A stretch of DNA of 64,000 nt from Acidimicrobiaceae bacterium (GTDB taxonomy: Bacteria; Actinomycetota; Acidimicrobiia; Acidimicrobiales; Ilumatobacteraceae), in assembly GCA_020637295.1 (NCBI GenBank), contig JACJWF010000015.1, positions 1 through 64,000 on the forward strand, read 5' to 3'. The position numbers and the translations under genes are program-made. The notes under the pieces are model-generated. The model did no database searches and had not been told where the DNA came from. It saw only the letters and a list, made by a program, of their open reading frames with translations. This document shows, piece after piece, positions 17,019-25,172 of this stretch (positions are counted from its first letter, which is position 1; each line of letters begins with the position of its first letter).

Positions 17019-18839
17019 TCAACCGCCGAGCTCGTCGTGCATGCGGAGGAGGTCCGCTCGGAAGGGAGATTCACCGCCTACGACGACGGTGAGGTCGGAG
17101 ATCGCCCGGGTCATTCCCACATACACCAGCTTGCGAGCCGTGGTGCGATCGCCCCGCGTCCCCAAGCCGCAGAGCACGACGGAGGGAAACTCAAGACCCT
17201 TCGCCGAGTGAACGGTCGACAGCACGATGGGGAGATCCGCCTCGCCAACCAGATCCCGGTTGCCCTTGTTGTCGGGGTCGGTCACCCAGAAGAACGGCAG
17301 CTTCGCGGCTGATAGCGCCGCCGCAAGCTGGCCGTTGACGTCGCCCATCCGGGGGCTGCGCTCGCTGTACAAGACAGCGATTGAGCGAGAAGGAAGACGC
17401 GGGTGGTAGCGCTCTTTCACCGCCTCCACCACCTTCGCGACCTCGTCGGCGAGGTCGCCGGCGGCAATGACGGAAGGCACCGGCCCTGAACGCTTCGCTG
17501 CCTGGGCGGCGATGATCGCCTCGCCGTCGTCCGGGTCGAGTACCTGCTGCACCTCGATGCTCTTGTCGGCGGTGAGGAAGGCATGAGCGAAGGCGAGGGT
17601 TTCTCGAGTGTTGCGGTAGTTGGTGCGCAGCAGGCGAGTCCGTCCCTGCGCCTTCACTCCAGCGTCGCTCCAGGCGAACTTCTTCCGGAAGATGTTCTGG
17701 GCGGAGTCGGCAACGATGATCAAGTCCTGCTCCTCGACATCGGTTGCCTCCAGCAGCTTCACGCAGAACTTGAGGGCCTCAGTGTCGAAATCCTGGGCCT
17801 CGTCGATCAGCACAGCCCGGTACTTGGGTGGCTCGCGTTTCTCGATGGCAGTCAGTGCGGCCTTGGCCACCTTGGGCTCGTCACCGTCGTAGCCGGGATG
17901 CTCGAGCCCAGCGCCCTCGATGGCATCCGTCATCAGCTTGTCGATGTGCCGGACCTCGACGTTCTCGAGGTCCGTCAACTGAGCGCGCAGCTGACTGGCG
18001 AGCGATCGAGTGAAGCACGTGACAAGCACTCGCTTGGTGGGCATCACGCGCGCCAGCAGGCGGGCCCGGTGAACGAGCACGAGCGTCTTCCCGCTGCCAG
18101 CAACACCGCGGATGACCCGGTGGCCACTGCCGATCGACTTCGCCAAACGCTCCTGCTGACGATCCATCACCTTCATGACGTCGCCGTCGACCGCTGCCGC
18201 GCTGAACAGTGCACCGCTTTCCACCTCAGGCGGATGAACCACTGCGTCCGCATGAATCACCCCTCGGAGAAGATCCAGCTGCGCCTCGCTCAACCCCGAG
18301 AGCGATCGGCCCGTCGCGTGAACGAATGCGCGCAGGAGCGGGGACGGGTCTGCCTCTTCCGCCGCCCGTTGGATGTCGTCCTTGAACAGGCAGCGACGCA
18401 GGTCGATCGCAGTGCCCAGGTTGAGCGCTGTGCCGCGATCCCGCGTGACGCCGGTGAAGGCTGCAACGGCTCCGATCGGCACGTCTGCGATCGTCGGGTG
18501 GCGCTGCACCGCGGCTCGAAGCAACTGCGCGAACGCTTCGGCCCGATCGATCGGGCTCGAGACGGTGGACTCCTTGCCGTCGCTCTCCATTCGGATCTCG
18601 CCGCCAACAGCTCCAAGAAGCTTGCTGCGACCAGTGCCCTTCAGCACCTCAATGACGACGACGCCGCTGCGAGGGTCCAGAACAACGAGGTCCGGCCTGG
18701 AGCCTTCGTGATCGAACAGCGGCTCGTACCACACCGTGACGTCGTCATCGAGCGCGGTTCCCAGCGCGCCGGCCATCCGCCGCACGGCGTCTGGGACGTC
18801 CTTCCGGCTCCGCAGCGAGTCCGGGATCAAGAGGGCCAT
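17019..18839 (-). CDS. UvrD-like SF1 helicase with N-terminal NERD-like nuclease domain
   Basis: This protein has 606 residues from ATG 18839, just 4 bp after the preceding gene's stop. The N-terminus has a NERD-like pattern (RPDLVVLDPRSGVVVIEV with a following lysine). The helicase core shows Walker A GVAGSGKT, Walker B VLIDEAQDFD, a motif III-like LIIVADSAQNIF, a TNYRNT motif IV region, and motifs V-VI STVHSAKGLE and YVGMTRA. UvrD-type enzymes translocate 3'-5' on single-stranded DNA; NERD fusions are common in defence loci. It is the last gene of a run with the Upf1-like helicase and probably the PemK-like gene. A DUF6884 remnant lies directly downstream. Confidence 0.85.
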   Translation of the reverse strand: MALLIPDSLRSRKDVPDAVRRMAGALGTALDDDVTVWYEPLFDHEGSRPDLVVLDPRSGVVVIEVLKGTGRSKLLGAVGGEIRMESDGKESTVSSPIDRAEAFAQLLRAAVQRHPTIADVPIGAVAAFTGVTRDRGTALNLGTAIDLRRCLFKDDIQRAAEEADPSPLLRAFVHATGRSLSGLSEAQLDLLRGVIHADAVVHPPEVESGALFSAAAVDGDVMKVMDRQQERLAKSIGSGHRVIRGVAGSGKTLVLVHRARLLARVMPTKRVLVTCFTRSLASQLRAQLTDLENVEVRHIDKLMTDAIEGAGLEHPGYDGDEPKVAKAALTAIEKREPPKYRAVLIDEAQDFDTEALKFCVKLLEATDVEEQDLIIVADSAQNIFRKKFAWSDAGVKAQGRTRLLRTNYRNTRETLAFAHAFLTADKSIEVQQVLDPDDGEAIIAAQAAKRSGPVPSVIAAGDLADEVAKVVEAVKERYHPRLPSRSIAVLYSERSPRMGDVNGQLAAALSAAKLPFFWVTDPDNKGNRDLVGEADLPIVLSTVHSAKGLEFPSVVLCGLGTRGDRTTARKLVYVGMTRAISDLTVVVGGESPFRADLLRMHDELGG

Positions 18840-18843
18840 AGGT

Positions 18844-21168
18844 TCAGTTCTCCAAGTCGAGCAGTCGTCGGACCGTCGCGCCGATGGCATCACCCCTCAA
18901 CAACGCAACCGGGCTGTCGAGGTGTGCGCCTCCCACCGCCAGTCCTCGTCCGGGGACGATCGCCAGCGGCGACGCGGCAATCCGCCGAAGTCGAAGGTCG
19001 TAGCCCTTCCCGTCCAACGCCGCGCCTGTAGTCATCGGCACATGCAGCGTCAAGCGTGAGAGGCGTCCGCGCAGATGGTCCAGCCGTTCCTCAAGAGTGG
19101 CGTCGAACTCGATCCGACTCGGCAGGCCCATGGTGACCCGCTCGATTTCAGAGCCGGCGAGCAGCTCATCGACCGCCGTCCACCAGTTCGGCCGCCAGCT
19201 CACCGACTTCCCAGCGCTGCTGGGGAGGAGGTCCGTGCCAGCAACAACCTTTGCCCCCAGCTCCAGGAAGGTGTCAAGGAAGAGCACGGCCGGGGAGTCC
19301 TGAGCAGAGGTAGACCGAATGAATTCGAGATCGGCAAGCAGGATGAGCTTCCCGCGAGCGCGGGAAATACCCACGTTTAGAAGGCGCAGCGTGAGATCAC
19401 GATCCTTCCCCGTCAGCCGGCTCGGCCCATTCAACGGGTTGGCATCAACCAGGTCTACGACGACGACATCCCGCTCCGAACCCTGGAACTTGTGCATCGT
19501 CGCCGCGGAGACGTCGCGAAGGCCGTTGACCAGTGCATGTACGACAGCCACCTGCGCCCGATACGGCGACATCACGGCAACGCTGCGCCCGACGGCAGCC
19601 GTCGCTTCTGCCAACCCGGCCGCCAAGGCAGCGCTTCGAAGGTTGAACCTTGAGTACGCCTGCGGCCCCGCCTCCTTCTCCGCGTATGCGTCGAGGTCCG
19701 ACGTGTCGACGATGACCACCTCGCACCCGGGCTCCGGCGCCAGGTCGCTGAGCTGGTGGGCGCGCGCGATGGCGTCGACGTGGCTGGAAAGCAGCGAGAA
19801 GTAGGCCACCCGGCTGACCCCTTCGGCGATCACTTCACCCATCCGGTACTGCGTCCGAAGCACGGCCAGACGAGGGTCGTGCTCGCCAGCCTCGATGCGC
19901 TCCACCACGCCGGCTAGCTCGAAGACGTCACGCCCCAGCCAGGACGTTGCGGCGGCCGAACGGGACACCACCACTGGGGGAAGTTGGCGGAAGTCACCAA
20001 AGCACGCCATCGTTCGGGGAGCCTCGGTTGCAAGCGCCATCAGGTACGGCAAGCCAGCCATGCTGGCCTCGTCGACCACCAGCGCATCCTTCGGCCACGA
20101 CCACAGCACACCGTCGAGCACCGCCTTGGCAAGCGTGCACCCGACAACGGATGCGTTCCGAACGAGCTCGTTCTCCTGCGCTGCGATCTGGTGACTCAGC
20201 GCGTTGAGCTGACGTCGGACGTCCTCCAGTTGTCGGAGAACGGGCGCCTTGTCCGGCGCAGTCAGCATCAGCGCCCCCAGCCGGCGACGTTCGGCCTCGA
20301 GCGTGCGCAACCCCTCTGCCATGTCGGGGTATTGCCGCAACACGATCGCCGATGGAAGAACCTCCGGATGCCTGACCAATTCCGGCAGGTGTGGGGTACC
20401 GACTCGCAGCACCCTGGCCTCGCTGACCAGCGTGCTGTCGGCCAACTGTTCGGCAATCCGGGCCATCGCCACGTCGACAGCGACGTTCGAGTGGGCAACG
20501 ATCATCACCTTGCGGTCCGACCACGCCAACGCGGACACGGCCGCCGCCAGGGTGGCCGTCTTGCCAGTGCCGGGCGGCCCCCAGACAAACCGCAATCCGT
20601 CTTGCGTGGCGTGCTCCGCTGCCAGCAACTGCTCGTAGCTGAGGTCTGCCGGAGGTGGGTCGGTCTCGTCAGGGTCGGACGGGTACTCGTCACGAGGCTC
20701 GCTCGGGCGCGGCTCGCCATCGTCGGATTCCGGATCGGGAATCTCGGTCAGGTCGAGGAGTTGCTCGAGCATCGTGCTGTCGAACATGCGCTGGCCTGCG
20801 TCGGTGAGACGCTCTTGAAGAGCCCGCAGGATGAAGAGCGGCTGGGCAACGAAGTCGGCCGATCGAGCGCTGTCCCCAAGGTCACTCTGTGTCGACAACA
20901 ACACCTCGAAGTCGTCAACGGAAATCACCGTCGCCCGTGCCGGCTCATAGCCGGGCAACAGCAGCTCCCCCTCTGCATCGGGCTGGAGCGAAACATCGCC
21001 GTCGAACTCCCACGCCCACAGTGCCGAAGTTCCGGTTCGGGTCACACAACGCCCGTTGAAGAACCGGAATCGACTCGTGGGCTGGCTCTGCGCTGCCCGG
21101 AACTCGTCGGCCACCGCCTCGACCACGCTCGCCAAAGCGTCTCGAACCAACGGCAGATTCTCCGACAA
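18844..21168 (-). CDS. Upf1/DNA2-like SF1 helicase
   Basis: This protein has 774 residues. An N-terminal domain of about 170 residues ends in an acidic proline-rich linker (EYPSDPDETDPPPAD). The helicase core has a Q-motif-like SYEQLLAAEHAT, Walker A GPPGTGKT, VVDEASM (DEAS Walker B), FGDFRQLPPVV, an RTQYRM motif, MSPYRAQV, MHKFQGSERDVVVVD and GISRARGKL. These are the AAA_11/AAA_12 motifs of SF1B helicases, which act 5'-3' on DNA or RNA. An insertion of about 100 helical residues sits between motifs Ia and II. The C-terminal 150 residues are of unknown fold. The start is TTG at 21168. It is followed after 4 bp by the NERD-helicase gene, so the two helicases probably act together. Confidence 0.85.
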   Translation of the reverse strand: MSENLPLVRDALASVVEAVADEFRAAQSQPTSRFRFFNGRCVTRTGTSALWAWEFDGDVSLQPDAEGELLLPGYEPARATVISVDDFEVLLSTQSDLGDSARSADFVAQPLFILRALQERLTDAGQRMFDSTMLEQLLDLTEIPDPESDDGEPRPSEPRDEYPSDPDETDPPPADLSYEQLLAAEHATQDGLRFVWGPPGTGKTATLAAAVSALAWSDRKVMIVAHSNVAVDVAMARIAEQLADSTLVSEARVLRVGTPHLPELVRHPEVLPSAIVLRQYPDMAEGLRTLEAERRRLGALMLTAPDKAPVLRQLEDVRRQLNALSHQIAAQENELVRNASVVGCTLAKAVLDGVLWSWPKDALVVDEASMAGLPYLMALATEAPRTMACFGDFRQLPPVVVSRSAAATSWLGRDVFELAGVVERIEAGEHDPRLAVLRTQYRMGEVIAEGVSRVAYFSLLSSHVDAIARAHQLSDLAPEPGCEVVIVDTSDLDAYAEKEAGPQAYSRFNLRSAALAAGLAEATAAVGRSVAVMSPYRAQVAVVHALVNGLRDVSAATMHKFQGSERDVVVVDLVDANPLNGPSRLTGKDRDLTLRLLNVGISRARGKLILLADLEFIRSTSAQDSPAVLFLDTFLELGAKVVAGTDLLPSSAGKSVSWRPNWWTAVDELLAGSEIERVTMGLPSRIEFDATLEERLDHLRGRLSRLTLHVPMTTGAALDGKGYDLRLRRIAASPLAIVPGRGLAVGGAHLDSPVALLRGDAIGATVRRLLDLEN

Positions 21169-21242
21169 CTCCTACCTCGCCCTCTGCGACCCTGGTTACA
21201 GAGAGTATTCGCGCAACCGCTCGGAAGGCGGGAGGAGCAGCC

Positions 21243-21833
21243 TCAGCGATTCTCGTCGATCAACCGCTGCACATCCTCGGGGTGAAGGGTGCCGGTTCGA
21301 CGGGGTGCAGGACTGACGGGCAGATAGATGTCCTCCGCGCCGACGCAGCTTGGTTTGTGCAAGCCGGCGTCTCGCCAGTGGAGCAGCCGGCGACAGCCGC
21401 CCGTCTTTGCCATCGATGAGCCGCTGCCGTAGACGGGGCGGACGACGACCTCCAGCGAGCCGATCTCCATCACCACGCAAGGCCGCAACTTGCTGGCCCT
21501 CCCGGTGCCGTCTGACTTGGTGAAGCGAACGCGGGCAAGGACGAGGTCTCCGATCTGGAGTGCGGGCGCCGCAGGTTCCATAGCGGCCGGCAGGTCCTCA
21601 TCCACTCTGCGATCGACGGCAGTTGCCGTGGGCGGCACCTGAACGACCCGACGAAGCTCCCAGCCCCGACGGGCCTTCGCCACTTCGATCACCACCTCAT
21701 CTCCGACGCACAATCCGAAGTGACGAAGCCTGGAGATGCCGACATGTGGCTGACCGAACATGGCCCGCCATCGCCACGCACCACCGGAGACTTTCTCGAC
21801 GAGTTCAGCGCGGATGATCTCAAGGTCGGTCAC
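21243..21833 (-). CDS. PemK/MazF-fold-like protein with an N-terminal extra domain
   Basis: GTG 21833 is preceded by a very good ribosome site (GAGGAGG, 7 nt spacing), giving 196 residues. The N-terminal 75 residues form a small beta-rich domain (VGDEVVIEVAKARRGWEL). The second part reads IGDLVLARVRFTKSDG, then KLRPCVVMEI, which fits the PemK/MazF SH3-like barrel (GDIV...KLRP.lV). MazF proteins are mRNA-cutting toxins, but larger relatives without a cognate antitoxin also occur in helicase operons. No antitoxin-like gene is adjacent. It is 74 bp upstream of the SF1 helicase on the same strand. Confidence 0.55.
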   Translation of the reverse strand: MTDLEIIRAELVEKVSGGAWRWRAMFGQPHVGISRLRHFGLCVGDEVVIEVAKARRGWELRRVVQVPPTATAVDRRVDEDLPAAMEPAAPALQIGDLVLARVRFTKSDGTGRASKLRPCVVMEIGSLEVVVRPVYGSGSSMAKTGGCRRLLHWRDAGLHKPSCVGAEDIYLPVSPAPRRTGTLHPEDVQRLIDENR

Positions 21834-21978
21834 GAACCCCACCTCCTCTAGCGCGTGGATGGGCGCACACCCCTGAGGAACGCAATGCCGCAACTACTGC
21901 GTGATGCCACCGTGCGCAGCGTCCCCGCATGAACACCCGGGCGCCAGCCTGCATCCGTTGTGCGATATCATTCTCCTC

Positions 21979-22191
21979 ATGACCGATATCCTCATTCGGG
22001 ACGTGCCGGATGACGTCGTTGCCGCACTCGACGCGAACGCGCAGCGGGCAGGCCAGACACGCGCCGAGTACCTGCGCCGGTTGCTCGCCGAGCAACGGCC
22101 GCCGGAGCTCTTGCGCGAGCAGCTGAACCGCTTCGCCGAACGGACTGCCGACTTGGGTGACCCCGACGTGATGGCAGACGCATGGCGGTAG
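21979..22191 (+). CDS. Ribbon-helix-helix antitoxin (FitA/VapB-like)
   Basis: This is a 70-residue protein starting MTDILIRDVPDDVVAALD, the ribbon-helix-helix beta strand and first helix of FitA-type antitoxins, followed by RAEYLRRLLAEQ and an acidic C-terminal tail that would wrap the toxin. In the family the N-terminal part binds the operon's own promoter. The sequence before the start contains GATATCAT and GATATC copies around the ATG, a possible operator, and a TATCAT hexamer at 21966 close enough for a leaderless transcript. Its stop overlaps the toxin start by 10 bp. Confidence 0.85.
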   Translation: MTDILIRDVPDDVVAALDANAQRAGQTRAEYLRRLLAEQRPPELLREQLNRFAERTADLGDPDVMADAWR

Positions 22192-22586
22192 CCGGGTGGC
22201 TGATCGACAAGTCGGCGCTCAACCGAATCAACTCGGCCAGCGACGAGTGGTTGCAGCGCATCCAGCGCGGCTTGGTACGGATCTCAACCGTCACCCTGCT
22301 AGAAGTCGGCTTCTCCACTCGCAACGGCGCCGATCACCGGGCAACCCTCGGTGAGCCACCCGTCGCTCTGATGCCCGTGGAACACCTCACGCCGGCGATC
22401 GAAACGCGCGCGGTAGAGATTCAGACCTTGCTTGCCGACCGCGGCCAACACCGCGCTCCCTCAATCCCTGACCTGCTGATCGCGGCCACTGCCGAACTCT
22501 CCCGGCTCACCGTGCTTCACGTCGACAAGGACTTCGACCTCATCGCCGCCATCACCAACCAGCCCGTCGAGCGCCTGGACGTCTGA
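22182..22586 (+). CDS. PIN-domain ribonuclease toxin (FitB/VapC-like)
   Basis: This is a 134-residue PIN domain. The acidic active-site residues can be placed at LIDKSAL (Asp), TLLEVGFS (Glu), SIPDLLIAATAE (Asp) and HVDKDFDLIA (Asp). PIN toxins cleave RNA, often tRNA or rRNA, with Mg ions, and are blocked by the partner antitoxin. The gene overlaps the antitoxin's last 10 bases, the standard antitoxin-first layout. Length and motifs are complete, so it should be functional. Confidence 0.88.
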   Translation: MAVAGWLIDKSALNRINSASDEWLQRIQRGLVRISTVTLLEVGFSTRNGADHRATLGEPPVALMPVEHLTPAIETRAVEIQTLLADRGQHRAPSIPDLLIAATAELSRLTVLHVDKDFDLIAAITNQPVERLDV

Positions 22587-22629
22587 CCATGGGCCGCTCG
22601 CCGTCGAGGGGAACCTTGACCCGAACCAG

Positions 22630-23346
22630 CTACGGCCGGGCAGCCAGCACCGCTGGGAGAGCTTGCTGGGTTCGATGCAGCGCAGCCAGGTCCGGCGCCA
22701 TCCATCCCAGGAGCTCAACCGACTCCTCCCACACCGTTATCAAGGCAACGAAGTTGTTGGTCCCGGCGGCCGTGACGCCGTTGAAGATCGGCTCGTGATG
22801 TGCCGCGCGGTTTCGCAGGCGCTGGAGGTTCGAGGCGCGCTGGTGGACGGCATCGCGGGTGGGGCGTCGCGGTCTCCCCGTGGCGGTGTGCGTGCCGATC
22901 GCAAAGCCGAAGCGCAGGGCGGGCCGCCAGAGCTTGGCTTCGTAGTCGATTGCCCGACCGAGCGCAGAGGTTCCACCGCGGCTCAACAGCATGACCCATG
23001 TGCCGAGCATCAAGTCGGCCACGATCTTTCCCGGTCCCACTGTGCCCTTGGCGAGTTGCCTCCGATGTCGGTGGACGACAGCGGACAGGGTTGAGGCCGT
23101 GATGTCGTCGAGCACGAGGTCATTGCTGGCCCACCAATCGGGGCGGGCGAAGTGGGTGGCCAACCGATCATGAAGCGTGTTCCGTAGTGCCACTTCGACG
23201 TCGCACGCCAGCGAGGTGAACGCGGCTGCCAGGTCGATGTTCCAGCGGTACAGCTCCCACGCGTGATCGTCGTTCTGCGCGATCTGTCTGTAGGTGCTCA
23301 GCCGAGCGCTGCTGACTGCTGGCTCAAAGCCGGTGTTGAATGGCAC
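22630..23346 (-). CDS. Abi_2-like HEPN abortive-infection protein
   Basis: GTG 23346 gives 238 residues; the frame upstream is open but looks non-coding. The protein is all-helical, with LSTYRQIAQNDDHAWELYRWN near the N-terminus, an EVALRNTLHDRLA block, and near the C-terminus an RLRNRAAHHEPIF motif. RxxxxH there is the HEPN RNase signature as arranged in Abi_2/AbiF-like proteins. These act as abortive-infection RNases, and many are preceded by a structured RNA. A strong hairpin lies directly upstream (23375-23425). The gene converges on the PIN toxin gene and is divergent from the Wadjet operon. Confidence 0.75.
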   Translation of the reverse strand: MPFNTGFEPAVSSARLSTYRQIAQNDDHAWELYRWNIDLAAAFTSLACDVEVALRNTLHDRLATHFARPDWWASNDLVLDDITASTLSAVVHRHRRQLAKGTVGPGKIVADLMLGTWVMLLSRGGTSALGRAIDYEAKLWRPALRFGFAIGTHTATGRPRRPTRDAVHQRASNLQRLRNRAAHHEPIFNGVTAAGTNNFVALITVWEESVELLGWMAPDLAALHRTQQALPAVLAARP

Positions 23347-23374
23347 AGCGGCATAGGGTAACCTGGCTTCAATT

Positions 23375-23425
23375 CCCCGGTGTCGCCAATGCCCTCGTGG
23401 CATGCGCCCGGGGTTTTGCTTTTTC
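23375..23425 (-). ncRNA. Candidate structured RNA upstream of the Abi_2-like gene (or a terminator on the other strand)
   Basis: The outer arms CCCCGG (23375-23380) and CCGGGG (23408-23413) pair. Inside them ATGCC (23389-23393) pairs with GGCAT (23399-23403) around a 5-nt loop. Next to the hairpin is TTTTGCTTTTT on the + strand, an A-rich leader on the minus strand. Abi_2/AbiF genes are known to carry such an RNA element just upstream (the abiF RNA motif in Rfam), and here it ends about 30 bp before the Abi start. Read on the + strand the same structure looks like a rho-independent terminator, but no + strand gene ends there. Confidence 0.4.
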
Positions 23426-23567
23426 GGGCCTCGCCTCGAGTGGCGGGGGCGTGGACAAAGAGCGCATCGCCGAGCGTTGCCTGGCCATCCGCTCCAACAG
23501 CGGGCGACACCCGGCACACCGTCGCCAGCGGCAGCGATTGTCACACCCTTTGCCTATGGTTTCGGCC

Positions 23568-25172
23568 ATGGAGCACCAACGGGTCTGGCGGCGGGTGGAT
23601 GGCGACCTGTTCCGCTTCACCACCACCGATGGGCGCGACCTCCACATGGCGTTGATGTCGGCATTTGACGACTCCGCCGTCACGGCGCCGGCGCTGGACA
23701 TCGATCAGGTGCGGTCGGCGCTCGACGCAACCGGGTGGGACGAGCCGGTCGACGAGGCGGCGCTCCAACGGGCCCTCGCCCAGCTCACCAGCTGGGGCCT
23801 GCTGGAGGTCACCCAGAATCACGCGGCGTCCTACGCCAGCCCGGAAGACTTCGAGCGGCGCAACCTGCAGTGGTCGCTCACCCGCAAGGGCGAGGCCGCC
23901 ATCAGCGGGGTGCTGCACGCCTTCGGCCAACTCCGGAGTGCAATCGGCCTCCAGCCGGCCGTCCTCGACGCCATCGGCGACCGCCTTGGCGACCTCGCTG
24001 CCCTCCTGGAGGGTCCAGCGCTCGACGATCGGGCGGCTCGGGTACATCTCCTGCTGGCGGAGGTGGAGAACCACCTCTCGTCGCTGGTGGCCAGCGTCCG
24101 CCAGTTCAATGGGCACCTGCAGGCACTCCTCCGCGAGGACGCCACGGACGACGCCGTGTTCCTCGAGGTGAAACGGCGCACCGTCATGTACCTGGAGGAG
24201 TACGCCGACGGGGTGGAGCGCCGCCACCGCCGGGTTCGCTCCGGCGTCGAGCGGCTGCAGGCGTGGGGCGTTCCCGCATTGCTGGATGTGGCGGTCGAGG
24301 GTGCGAACCTGGCACCTACCGCGGCCGGCGATCCGCGGCCGGAGTGGATCGCCGAACGGCGGCGGCGCTGGGCCGGGCTCGAAGAATGGTTCACCCCGGC
24401 TGATGGCTCCGAGGCTCGTATCACCGGCCTGCTGCGTATCGCCCGCACGGCAATCGTCGAGCTGTTGCGGGTGCTCGAACGGCGGTGGGACCAACGCCGC
24501 CGGGCCGCGTCGGTGGCGCACGATCTGCGACGCCTGGCGGGGTGGTTCGCCGACTGTGCTGACGACGACGAGGCGCACCGCCTGTTCGGCGTGGCGTTCG
24601 GGCTGTGGCCGGCCCGCCATGCTCATCTGTCTCCGGTGGACGGGGAAGCACGCGACGTGCGGAGGTCCTGGTCGCAGACCACACCGGTGGAGGTCGCCCC
24701 GTCGTTGCGGACCAGTGGGAGCCTGGCCAACCGTGGCCGCGTACGCCCGATTGCCGACCCTGCCGCGTTGCGGGCGGCTCGCCAACGCGAGCAAGCCGAG
24801 GCCCTGCTGGCGCACCGTGCGATCAGAGCCGCGTTGGCCACCTCCGGCACGGTCCGGCTCTCGCACTTCGATCGGCTTCCTGCGGCGGAGTTCGCAGAGC
24901 TGCTGGACCTCCTGGCCGCGGGCCTGGACGCAGAACTCGGCTCCGACGGCGCACGGCGGGCACTGTCGCTGGACGGGCAGGTCGAGGTGGTACTGCTCGA
25001 CGACGGTCGCGGCGAGGTGACCGCACTGCGGACAGAGGCGGGCGTGCTGCATGCCCCCGACATGAGGGTGACGATCTCGCTGACGAGCGATGCACGCGCC
25101 ACCTCTGAGAGCGCCAGCGCCGAGGGCCATCGCCACGACCACGGGCTGCGCAAGGTGGCCGCCGGTGCGTAG
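23568..25172 (+). CDS. jetA: Wadjet JetA (DUF2397 family)
   Basis: Either ATG 23556 or 23568 may start it; the latter gives 534 residues beginning MEHQRVWRRVDGDLFRFTT, the usual DUF2397 opening. Winged-helix segments (YASPEDFERRNLQWSLTRKGE) and long helices follow. JetA is the kleisin-like subunit that, with JetB, bridges JetC dimers in Wadjet, an SMC-like complex that recognises and cuts closed circular plasmids. Gene order A-B-C-D is complete here, and the JetA stop lies inside the JetB gene (8-bp overlap). No convincing ribosome site was seen. The 5' end is close to the divergent Abi gene. Confidence 0.88.
   Translation: MEHQRVWRRVDGDLFRFTTTDGRDLHMALMSAFDDSAVTAPALDIDQVRSALDATGWDEPVDEAALQRALAQLTSWGLLEVTQNHAASYASPEDFERRNLQWSLTRKGEAAISGVLHAFGQLRSAIGLQPAVLDAIGDRLGDLAALLEGPALDDRAARVHLLLAEVENHLSSLVASVRQFNGHLQALLREDATDDAVFLEVKRRTVMYLEEYADGVERRHRRVRSGVERLQAWGVPALLDVAVEGANLAPTAAGDPRPEWIAERRRRWAGLEEWFTPADGSEARITGLLRIARTAIVELLRVLERRWDQRRRAASVAHDLRRLAGWFADCADDDEAHRLFGVAFGLWPARHAHLSPVDGEARDVRRSWSQTTPVEVAPSLRTSGSLANRGRVRPIADPAALRAARQREQAEALLAHRAIRAALATSGTVRLSHFDRLPAAEFAELLDLLAAGLDAELGSDGARRALSLDGQVEVVLLDDGRGEVTALRTEAGVLHAPDMRVTISLTSDARATSESASAEGHRHDHGLRKVAAGA

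Noticed and set aside
17019..21168. BREX or DISARM remnant
   Set aside because: Two SF1 helicases are present, but there is no PglX/DrmMII methyltransferase, PglZ, BrxC or DrmB anywhere in the window.
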